From Litomosoides sigmodontis (Eukaryota; Nematoda; Chromadorea; Rhabditida; Onchocercidae), in the NCBI GenBank assembly GCA_963070105.1, contig OY718808.1:4255738-4319737 (forward strand): a DNA stretch of 64,000 bases, written 5' to 3'. Made by a program: the position numbers and the translations under genes. This document shows positions 43,936-60,174 of the stretch, in pieces. Position 1 is the first letter of the stretch; every line of letters starts with the position of its first letter. The notes below the pieces were generated by a model that saw nothing but the letters and a program-made list of their open reading frames with translations, ran no database searches and had not been told where the DNA came from.

Positions 43936-46514
43936 CTTATCTTATTTACACATATCGCTGATTGACAGAATAAAAAAAAAAAAGAATTATCTGAAAAGAT
44001 TTTCCACGTTGAAAAAGAACGAATATGTTTCATGAACTGTCAGGAAATAAAAAACAATCCACACTTTCAAACAACATGTACTGTGACAAATGATAGATAC
44101 TCTGATAACATTTCCTACTGATTGCAGTATGATAGTATGGAAATGATATCAATACAATCATATCACATTGAATTCGACAAGAAATTCAGTAAAACCACTA
44201 TGTTCAAGTATATCTTATTGAAAATGAAACTTCAAACGTAAGAAGTAGGTAAAAAACTAATGAATACTATTTCGCTTAGCCATTCAGTTCATAATAGTTT
44301 CGTCTTCCTCCCACTTACAATCCTAACATATTGAGAAGAAAAAATGATCGAATCGAACGAATCATTCTCATTTCCTGTTTTCGAATTAATTCTCATGTTA
44401 CGATTCGCTTTACCACCGACATCTCTCTTCCAGCAACAACTCCCTCGCACTCTCGCAATACCATCCACATATCCTTTCGCTCTTTCTCTTTCATTTTACT
44501 ACGTTATTGTCAATCTAAATTTCGTTTCTCTCAACACTTATTGAAGCTTTCAGGCCGGACAGAAAAGAAAAAACCACCTCTGAAATTCCTTCCTATAATG
44601 GAAGATGGACCCCTGCTGATCCGCAAAAATAACAGATGATAGATACTGCAAGATATTCCTACACAATTTCATGCCTCCTTTCTATCTTGCGCATTCGATT
44701 AGCTGTCACTGTTATCTTTGCATATCTTATCTTTTCTAATCACAACAGAACAACTCCTTGAAAAGATCATAAAAATTGTAAAAAGCAAAGAAAATGGTGA
44801 AACTGATAGTTACTGTTGCAGTTTTGAAAAAGAAAAAGATGAAAGTTTTGAAGTAGTGTAGTCGAAGCGAATAAAAACAATAAGTAATGAAAACATAAAA
44901 TAATACTTAACCTCATTCCACCTCCTTTTCATGAGAGTTGCTGGCAAAGAAACCCCACCAAGCATTTTTACTAAAGAAAAAAAGGAAGAAGCATGTTAGC
45001 AAGGTGACTGGAAAACGAACCAAAGCTATTGGTATTGCTGTTTCTGTTGTTTTCTCATTTTCACCTACTTTCATGAGCTTTCGATGGTACACTAACGGCC
45101 ATCTTTCAACGAATCCATTAGCAATGTTTCAGTTGCTAATAAAGTTGTTATAATTATAAGCTAATTACAATAATGACAAACTAAAAACGCCGCTAACGTA
45201 TAATCATACTTCCTTTGATGACCTTATGTCTTCAAAAACTCAACAAAATGTTCTACACTCTCACTGGTTATGTTATTTTTACTATTAGAGGTGAATTAAG
45301 ATGCACTCAATGAACAGTATCAGAAATCAAGAGATGAGACCTAGGTTGGATTATCGGTGGTAAATGTAACCTCATAACCCCTTAGAGAAGACGAACAACG
45401 CATCATTCTCAATGGCCTTCAGCACGTAGAAGCTGAACTGCCGATCAACGTGAAAAAGGTTTCAACATGCTGTGTGCTGCGTAAAGAGTGCACCTAATGG
45501 CGATTAACGTTTAAAAAACATGCAGAACTAAATGAAACAAATATTTACTTTAGCTAAAGAGAGAAATTTTAATATAAATTTATAAAAAAGAGGACAAGAA
45601 AACAAGTCCCACAAAAACAAATTAAAAAATGAAACTTTTTTGAAAGCAATCAATCTATGAAACCATATGACGGAATAATGACAGTAATTTTAATGTATTC
45701 ATACCACAATGATAATGATAATAGTTTTTTAGTGACTTCAGAGTAGACGAGTCGAATTGAATGTAACTACAAACCTTTCACCTCTGGACAAAAAACCGTA
45801 ACAGGTTTTTATAACCATGGGCCAATGACATGTTTAAAAGTAGTGATTAAAAATTCGTTTTCGCATTACAGTAGTGGGAAGGATGACAAGACAGAAAAAA
45901 AAAGGAAAAATTGAGAGGGTTCTTCATGAACCATCTACTGAATACACAGCACTTCCAAATGATAATTTCCGACTTGAATAATATTACAGCCGTTACTCAA
46001 TCACAATATTAAAATTCTCAAAAAAAATTAGAGAATGACGAACTTCACTAGGAAGACAGAGTTAAACTCGCATACAAGCAAGAAAATCTACTACTTACCT
46101 CACTAAACCCTATCCAATGCAGTGTTATCAGAATTAAAATACAAGTGCACCTCGAAAATAGCTATCTCATAACTTCTCTCTTATCCCCTAATAAAGAGTT
46201 TGGTGTCATACACTGTTAAATTAATTGCATTCAGGCGGATCAATGCGTGGAGCTCTAACAGCAGAAAAAGCAAGGAAAATTCCGAAAAAAAAAGTGATCC
46301 AATCAGAAAGAAAAGTAAAATAAAATATAAAAACTCACATCACAGATAAATCAATGCAATGAGAAATCTTTTTTCAACGAAAACAACAGAAACTAAAAAG
46401 TAGCTAAAAGAAAAGGGAGGAATAAAAGGTATATTATGAAAAGTTGAAAAGTGTATTTTGATTGTCGAACATCGAATAGATAAGAGCCATCGCTGAAGAA
46501 GAAATCAACAACTT
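43936..46514. other. Intergenic region between the VWA gene and rab-1
   Basis: About 2.6 kb. It would hold the rab-1 3' UTR and the promoter of the VWA gene, with an A-rich run at about 43970-43985. Short open frames at about 44331-44639 and 44938-45153 do not resemble known proteins. No RNA gene seen. Confidence 0.55.
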
Positions 46515-50470
<3,956 letters not shown>

Positions 50471-50509
50471 CACTTCACTCTTAAGTATTTTACTTCTCTG
50501 TAATGAGTA

Positions 50510-53500
50510 TGTCTGAAAAGGACAAAATTAAAGAAGAAATATTTGTGAAGAATAGCTCGACGGTTTTTTCGACAAATCCTCTGCACGTTTCAGTTTGTTT
50601 TCAACTTCCTACTTCTTTTAAAATGTTTCAGCTAAAGAAGAGTGAGCCAATGTTCCTTGCCGCTCCTTCGGTGCTCCAGAATCAAGTCCTCATTAGATGG
50701 TAACTTAGAAACACTTTTCACTCCTCTAAGAGTGCATCACATAGAACTGAAAACTACTAATATTCCGCAATCCAGTCAATTGATTAGACAAGTTTTTTAG
50801 AAAGAATTCTAAGCATTTAAGGTGAAAAATGATAAAAATGATAAAAATGTGATCTTCATCCATAATGATAATGGAAACATGAATACTGAACTGAAATGCG
50901 GATGTAAAGTTTAAAAGCAATGGATAAGTGATTTTATTCTTACCGCATTTATCGAATTAAATTCTTTCACCAAATTGGTTTTGTGATCGACAAAGTCACA
51001 AATTAGCTTAGCAAAATGATAAGCTACTGACATGCATCAGTAGTGCTGCTACGCGATCAGTCCCATAATTTAGTCAGACTATACTATCCATTTTACAAAC
51101 TATGGTACAATCCGTAACAAGCATTAACGACCATTTGGAATATCGGGTCTCCTTTTCAGAATGAGTCACCAGAAAACAACGAAGTATTGTCCGGCAAAGA
51201 GAAATGAAAACTTCTTAAAAACGCTCTACTACCTTAGCAGTATCCGAAAAATGACTAGCACTTCGTATTCAGTCTGAGTAGAACAAATACAAAACAACAT
51301 GTACATACACATACACATTTGGTGACCGTGCAAGGCAGTCTCGGATCAGGTAGTAAAACGGAATGGCATGACGTATGACGATAACGACCTAATTTTGGAA
51401 GTATTCGATGTAAACAGAACTTCATCTATTAAACAAATAACTTATGGATACATATGGCAAATTTTAATTAACAAATTTTAATTAACCTTCGAAGTATTCG
51501 CACTGAAAAACTCATGACAAAAACTATGAAGAAGAGACAGAAGTCATCCCTAAGTCATCCTACAAAATAGACTAATCCATTTGGAAGAAGTTCGAGACTA
51601 CTGCTTGAATATGGCATCTTAAGGCGCAATAGGGGTCAGTCCCTGACCTCATACACATCATTCACTCCATAAAAAGCACCAGATCCCAGTCACACGACTC
51701 TCCAGTCTACGTCATCTACGCTATCGCTACGCAACAATTCTCATCTCACAATTACGCGTTATGAAACTTCCTCAGTTCACGGTGTTTATAACACTAATGA
51801 AATGCTACTTGCATCATTCCAAGCTTTTATCAAACACATACATATACCTACACACACACGCACACACACACGCACACACACACACACGCACACACACACA
51901 CACGCACACACACACACGCACACACACACACATACTTCCTTTCACTCTTGTGAAGCATTTTCATGGTATCATAGCTGTCAGTCGTCTTTTCAATGGAATG
52001 AGCATAATATATATTGAAATTTATCAATAATCAATTTGTGAAATTGAAATTCACTTCTAAATTATTTATTTTCTGAATGGGACTTATGTAAATTTCTCGG
52101 TTGATCTCAATTCACATCAAATGTTCATGGTTTGCAAATGAATTTCATTTCATTTTTCATGAATATGCACATCTCTTTGATGGGTGAACATTCTCTTTGA
52201 TCTGTTTGATTTGAAAATTTGAAGGAAAGTGTCGCTTGTTAAAACGATCACTTGTTCATGGTGCTTATGAGTGCATAGCAGTTGACATGACACTTTAGCA
52301 GTGCTATTTGTATTTTATGAAATTCTGAGATAATTTAAATCATCGAAGAGAGCATTTGCAGTAGAGTATGAGACGACGATGAAATGAAGTGCAAGATTTT
52401 TGACCTCATCTTGGGTTTCAATCAATAAAGCACCGTTTTTGTACAGTTTTACTTACTTACTGGTTCCATGTGACATCACCAAATAGCAATTCCTGCATGA
52501 TACATTCGATGTATTTTATCACTTCTAATATTTTTTCCATCATAAAATAGCATATTAACTGGAACTGTAGGATTTGATGGTTCAATTAAGCTCTTGCCTT
52601 GATAGTGATGGAATGTGCAGTACAGACCGGTTGAACAGTTGATGTTGCTATGAAGATGAAGTCAATATAGCTCATATATTTCAAACCTTTCAAATTTTCT
52701 CTCTAAATTTCTACCTCCATCATCTCAACAGATAATTCTCGTCGTTTAAATTTAATTATAAATTAAAACTGTAGCATTTAAGTAAACGTTCAGTTAGAAG
52801 AAAAAAAACAAACATAAAAGGAAAAAGATGTTAAAATTGTAGCAATTAATGACTTAGTGATGACAACATGATGATGATGATGATGATGTTTTACAGTGTT
52901 TTTCTTAGCACATGAAAATAACTGCAAATAATTCTTCCCATATTTTATTTCTTCAAACTTCAAAAGTATAAAATTTCATGAAAGAAATTAGACAAGAATA
53001 ATATCATGAAAGAAAACAACGATAAAACACACATTGCTTGTGGTAATGAGAAATACAGAAGAAGAATAAGAAGGAGCAGAATGGTTATAAAGGAAAGGAA
53101 AAAAAAACATCGTTTTTTTTTATCGATAGAAAAGTAGTGAGAGGACAGTTGTGGAAAAAGATGTGATAGAAAGAAGTTTCAAAAAAGTTCTACCCATACA
53201 CTGGTTGAATTCATACAAATAAATGCCCATAAATATCAGTACTGAAGGCAACAGATAATGATTTACAAGTGTTTCTTTTTTTGACAGCATAATTCGTAAA
53301 TATCAATTAATTTATGAAAAAGATTTTGGAACTCTTTTTTCTCTCACAAGAAATTATTTAGTCAAAAAGAGCCGAGTGGCACAACCAAATTCAATGCTTC
53401 TTACACCCACTGACTAACAAGAACTTTCAGTTTTTTAAATGCTGAAAGACAAACTGAATCATAAAGACTTTTTTTTCGGAGGGGAATACGAAATTCCAAG

Positions 53501-56500
53501 AAAGACAAAAATGTATATCGAATTGATCCGGAAATTTCACTTAAACTAATCGTTGATGAATAAATAAGGAAAAGTTTCATTCCTTCTATCTTGTTTCATT
53601 AAAAAAAAAAAAAAGAAATGCATATTCGATGAGACATATGCCCTGAAGAGAGCATTTCCGATATTTCATAATTATATCTGTGGATTTGTTCTAATATTCC
53701 TGATAGTGTCGCGAAAAAAAAAAGCATGTGAGAAAAAATTCAGATTTCTGACAATGTTTCAGACTTAAAAAAAATCATTTCTGATATCCTAGTGATTATT
53801 TGGCTTCTGCTTTTAAGCTCTTCAGAACGGAAAGCTATACCTTAAAAATACTTGGCACCTCATAAGCAACCTGAATGGATAGACATAAAACAGTTGAAAC
53901 TGCGAAAATTCAATGTCATTAAGAAAAGGACACCGATAAGAAATATTTTCGCAAGCAATGAATTTCAACTTTAAATCAATCCAGCTTAGAATATTAATAC
54001 AGAGGCACGCGCTATGGATAAAGCACTCCGAAAGGGTAAGTGCATAACGGAAAAATGATGAATTTGCAACTTAATTTATAATTGGAACTAAATTGTAAAA
54101 TTCATGGATTTATTGAATAGAAGAAAATTCGTACGGATTGAAATCGAAAAAAACTTCAAATTTCGTAGAAAAATTCTGAAGAAGAATGATATAGAGGGAA
54201 ATATAATAGCGAGAATTATGATGTAGGAGAAATCGTACTGAATATTTCAACTAAAAAAAAACACACAAACGAAAACAAAGAAATTGTAGGAAATACTGCG
54301 CCTCAAAACAATATTTGACGTACGAGTATGTATTGAAACGTGATATCGGACATAAAATCATAAAGTTGAGAAAGAACAAAACCGGAATAATCTATATGTA
54401 CAGAAGAGAAATATGACGAAAAAAAAGAAACTGAAATCCTTGGAATGTATTCCTTCCGGCAAATTTTTTCCCTCCATCATTAGATTTTTATTCTATCTTT
54501 CGATTGCTCTACCAACTACATTCCGAAACAGAAACCGGAAAAATTGCACAGTCACAAATTTTAATTGCAGTGACATTTTTCCAAAGTAAATGATGAATGC
54601 CATATTGGAATGAAATATGAAGGGTTGCATGGCATACATTCCTTTACATCAGTGGTAAAGTAAATAAGCATAGAAATTGTTCAAGCATAGAAAAACTCTA
54701 CTTGCTATCTAATTTTTGAATTACCTTTGTTTAAGCCTTCTCTATTCTCCTTCATCCTAAGTTTTTCCTTTCCATGATATTCTTTCAAAAGCTAAAATAC
54801 ACTTGAATAGGAAACAGAAAGAGAAAATATGACTAGTAGTTCTGATCGATGACAAGATGGAAGCGTGTAGAACATCACTGACCACAGAATGAGTGATCCA
54901 CAAGGTGATAATCATTTGAAAGATTCAAGAGAAAGCTCACAATCCAAACTTCTATGACTACGGTTCAGATAAAATTTATCTTAAACTAATAATAACAATG
55001 ATAATAATTTATTTATTAATGCAAAATTCATAATTCCGTTAAAGAGACAGAAAAAAAACGGATGTAATGGAGGAGAAATTGCAATAGCAGGTATTTCCAC
55101 TTCCATTTTCTATCTGAAAATTTAAATTTCCCAATTTTTTCTGGCAATAGAGAAACAGGAGGAATGAAAATGCATTAGAACACACAATAAAAGAGCATTT
55201 TCAATTTGCACTTAGCTACGGAATTTTGTTGAATAAATTAACCTTGCTCGAGACAATACGATGATTCGTGCAATATCATACAGCAAAGGAAATATTTAAG
55301 CAGTGGTGTACCGCACGTCTACCTATATATGTACTAGGAGAGTCTTAGCTTTATAAATAACGGTTCGATCGATCCGGAATTCATTTTTAATCCCAATACA
55401 TACATCCATTCAAAATATCCTGCATTAAAAGTGGTGATATTTTCAATTATGAACAAATTTAACGCTTTCACAACGATAAAATAGAGCGTTCAAAAATTTC
55501 GATTAGATGAGGTCAGCAATCATGCATCATTTGAAACTAACAAAAATCGAAAGTGACCTCTGCAGATGAAACCCGAATATGACAAAAAAAAAATGAGTTA
55601 GAAAACTGTAAACATTTACATAGTTAGATAACGAGAGAGAGGGAGAGAGAGAGAGAGAGAGTGGAGGAAGAAATATTGGAAATTCAGAAAGGATAAAAGG
55701 AAAAAATGAAATTTGCAACGCAATGCAAAATGGAAAAGGAAAACATTTTTAAATGACTTCAATTTTGGACAGAACTGTATCTGGACTAATAACTACTAAA
55801 GTTGTACAATTTAGCAGTCGAAAAGTGAATTTTCGAGAAAAGTTTGTTTCATAAAGGACAACAATAACATCTATGAATCCTTCTTGAGAAATTGAATAGA
55901 ACGATCAATTGACAAATGAATATCTGATAATGAATTATCCACAGAGACTTCATCATATATAATCTTCACTGCGATAGACAAGGTGTAATATTCCGCTATA
56001 TCCCGTCTAACATGATGATATCCCTTATGTCACGGAGAAAAAAACTATCCTCGAAAAAGGAAGAAATAATTAAATTCTTATATTAACTTTCTGATTCTCA
56101 CTGAATACTCCAATCCCATTTCTTTTTGCATGAAATTTACAAATTGCATTTAGTATTAATAAAATGAGGAAGAAAATTTGGATCATTACAACCATTTATG
56201 TTTTCATTTACTTTATAGAATTTTTCGTTCATTTTCTCATTTAATGTTAAGAAAAAAACGGTTTGTGAATTCCACAAAACTTTTTTTTTTCAAATATTAT
56301 TCAAACATTCCTTCCTGGTATCTTTTTTCATCTCAAACGTATATACAAAGATCGTCAGACGAAACAATTGTACAGTAGTTGCCCGAACTTTTAATAATAA
56401 AGAGTATGCTTATAGCTTCTAAGATTTGAGATATAATGCCGAAAAAGTTATCACATTACTAATTTTATTACTTCTTTCCTTTTCAAAAATTTAATTTGAC

Positions 56501-57142
56501 CAATGTGAATTTCAATCTTCCAATAGTGGCTATTCTACCGCATGTTAGCCCCATTGTTCGAGGGAAACAAAACAGGAGAAGCTCAAGACACTCATCGTAG
56601 AAAATTGGAAGAGAATACGAAGGTAATAATGTTATCAATCGTTCATGATGGACAGCAAATTCTATCGATATTCCCCTCTTCCCATCTTTCCTCTATTATT
56701 GTCTCTAATAATTGAGAAACATACTGATAAGCAATATCAATAAGATCACAGTACAATAGCGCCATGATGAAGATAGCTGTCAATAGCGCTCTCGATCACA
56801 ATGATTGTATAATCACAATAGGAGAAACTAAAACAAAAGGAGTTCTCAACAAATCTTTACAACACTATATCCCGTTTTTTTTATTGTCAAAAATCAAACA
56901 GCTAACCAACTTCTTATTCTCTACACATTTTAGAAGAAGAAATAGGTGAATGAAGAAGTGCTCTTGAATGAACAAAATGCAACCTATAACCTTAATAAAA
57001 TGATGAACGAGTAATGGATTTAATTGCGTTGATTAGTTAGATCAACAAGTGAACAAAAATTGACCAAGACTGCTCTTTTGCTGGGAAAAAAAATTCATGA
57101 ATAGCAAAATTCTCTTCAAAAACCTAAACCATGGAATGGAAA
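50510..57142. other. Large intergenic region between rab-1 and ell-1
   Basis: About 6.6 kb with no frame or splice pattern I can support as a gene. It holds an interrupted CA array (51850-51930), a short ATG-repeat run at about 52868-52887, a GAGA run at about 55634-55660, and many poly-A stretches. The last part is the ell-1 3' UTR. No transposon ends, tRNA or structural RNA were seen. Confidence 0.5.
51850..51930. repeat. Interrupted (CA)n microsatellite
   Basis: CA dinucleotides broken at intervals by CG pairs (ACACACGCACACAC pattern), giving spurious Thr-His open frames. Intergenic. Confidence 0.95.
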
Positions 57143-60113
57143 TCATGATCCTGAAGTGTTCCTTAGCGTATGATGATGATTATTGTTGCTGCCATTGTTA
57201 TTTAAATTAGTCCTATCCGCAGTGACATGTCTCCTTTGGTTTTTCTCCCAAAAATCAACATGTTTTTTCAAAATTTCCAACTTTGCTCTCAAATCTTCGT
57301 GCTTCTGCCTTGTCTCCAAATATTCCGCATTACGCTGATAATGCATGTATCGCATTTCTATTGCTTCTTCTGCCTTAAATTAGAAAAAGAAAATCTGAGA
57401 AGTCACACATGCCAATACTACATGCTACACACACACTCGTGTGTGTGTGTGTGTGTGTCCCACAAAATGAATGAAGAAACCAAAAAAATACCATTATTTG
57501 AATGGTTGAAAAACAAACATTGCTTACCAAATACGATTAACACATTTACATTTTGAATTCAATTTCAATTTGATTACATTTTTACATACCTTTTCATGTT
57601 CTTTTGAATTCTTCGGCGCTTCGTTCATCATTTTTTCCAGCTCTTTGAATTCGTTTACTACAGCTGACAGAAAATTATAACATGTCAGATACTTGGGATA
57701 ATCTTCCTGAATTCATATACCATTTAACGATATTGACTGTATTATATATTACAGAATATAATATATACTACAGTTAAACCTTTTCTTGTGAAAAACTACT
57801 CAAACCGATGAACAGAAAAAACCATACAGCAGTATTTGGTTCGCAATAAAAAAGGTGAAAGAAGGAGAACGATATCAAAATTATCAAGTCTAAGATTGAG
57901 ATTGGTGTTTAAATTTCAACGAGTAATCTAAAAAATTGTGCCAAACTAATGATTTCAAATCCATAAACATTTAAAAATAATTACAAAATTAAGTACTAAA
58001 TCTGCGGAACAAAAAAAAAAGAAAATAGAAAACGAATATTACCAGAAACTTTAGGTAGTACAGTTCGGCTTCCTCTAAACTTCGTGGTTCCGGAAATTCC
58101 TTCAACCAATCACGACTAGTTTGTGGTGCAGAACTAGGCAATAAGTCAGTAGCTGTAGAATTCACTGGCTCTGTAGATCGTTCACTATCATTCAATCTGG
58201 TAGTACGCTGACCAGCATTTTTCTGGATAGAAAAGCAAAAAATTCATCTGTCATGAATCAGAAGTGAAAGAAAAAGAAATGCAGTAAAAAGAAACTGATA
58301 AAAGTCAAACATTTGGAGCAATTTGCATCATACTGTCATGATGGTGTAAGCCAAACAGTTCCACATTTAATATTTAGCTAAGACTTTTAGCATATGCAAA
58401 ATAAGTGACAGATTAACCGTTTCAAAATTAAAAGTGATTCGACTGGTAGTGTCGCAAGAAGTAAAATAAGTGAAATTACGATAAATCACGAAATACCATT
58501 TTTCTAAAGTAATCGTAATCAGCTTTGACATCGACAAAGTCTACATTTACCAGTAAAATGATAGTACAAAAAAAAAAAAAAAAACTAAAACATACTCCTT
58601 GTTGTGAATTCGTGATTAAGTTAGCGTTTGATGGGTCTTCCGGTGGCGACAGTGACTGTTGTCGCAGTCGTTTAGAGGTGGTCTGAGGAGGTGCTATTGT
58701 TGAATTAGCATGAGCTTTTCGCTTTGAACTGAGCATACTTGAGTTATTGAGATCATCATTCACTTTACAGCTGTAATGAAATAAAATCAAATAATACCCA
58801 GAATGATAAGTAATGAAAATTTGACAAAATCATTACTTGAAAAAAACCTACTCAATCCCCGTATTGTTTACATTATTGCCAATTTCCATAGGACTTTTTG
58901 AGCTAATACTGGAAGTTGTGGATTCTGGAGATTTACTTTGTACAGCACGAACAGAGGAATCTAAAAAATAAAAAGATAATGTTAAACAGATTTCCTTCAT
59001 TTTCTTAGCTCTGAAAAGTAGAAACACAGTTTGGTATGCATAATACTTTTTTCACGTTATTTATTAATTTTTCAAATAAAGATGGGCAAATTATACATTT
59101 ATCAGGTCACCTGTATTTCATAAATGTCTACTCTAATCTTTCACAATTCCTTCATGATAGAAATCAATTGATTGTAAACATTTTTTTTACTCGTTTTCAG
59201 ACTGTTCAATTCATTAAATTTATAAAAATTTTCATGCATATCTGAATGAATACACAAATTGAGAGACACGAAAATGAAGAAAATAAGTCAGGGAAAAAGG
59301 CTTGTTCAAAAATGCGGAAATAACAAACCATCTGTTGATGAAGCTGAAATATTAATCGCTGTTCCTGATCCAGGCGCTACCATGGGGACAATTCGTGATT
59401 TTCTCACCGGTGCAAAATTTGAAATATTATTACCCACACTGCCGGACAAAATTTTTCTCACGTAACTCTTTTCATCCGAACTAAAACCTGGCCAACGTGC
59501 ATCGACCTGTAAAAAAGCAATGAAATCAAGTTAGTTATTTAATAGTTTCAAAACTTTTAGCAATAATAAAACTAGCTTCAGTAAAGCACGGCACACCATC
59601 CCATTTTGAATTTCTTACACTACCATTTCATTTTGAAAACAACTGTAAGTTAAAAAAAAACCTCATTATAGTATATTTGCTTGAGCTGCAGTCGACCAGT
59701 TTCACGATTTAATTCTCCAGTCTGAAATATGACAGAAATTATAGCTCATTTACTTCATCTAACAATTTAATGCTTCTAATGTTTGTTTTCATCATTCAAT
59801 GCACTAGTTCCACTTCTATCTTTCCCACTTGTGACTACATAGTGTAATAAGCTAGATTTCATAGAAATTCTCACATAAATTGATAAGTTCAAAAGTCTAA
59901 AAGTAAGGTCTAAAAGTAAGAAAGGCAAAAATAATAATTATGCGACCATCACATTTTATTTCAAAAGGCCAACAATGATAATTAACAGTTGCAGTTTATC
60001 TTCTAATGATAAAAGAACACTCTGATAAAGCTGATTTATTATTAGAAGATAAACTGCAACTGACAATTACAGAAGATCTGAATAAATCAATCAGTTTCAT
60101 TTTTAGTGTGAGT

Positions 60114-60174
<61 letters not shown>

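Noticed and set aside
51850..51930. Regularly spaced CA/CG units resembling a repeat-spacer array
   Set aside because: It is an interrupted dinucleotide repeat, not a CRISPR array; there are no unique spacers.
59259..59465. 68-residue plus-strand open frame
   Set aside because: It is antisense to ell-1 exon 8 and its intron; the minus-strand reading fits ELL.
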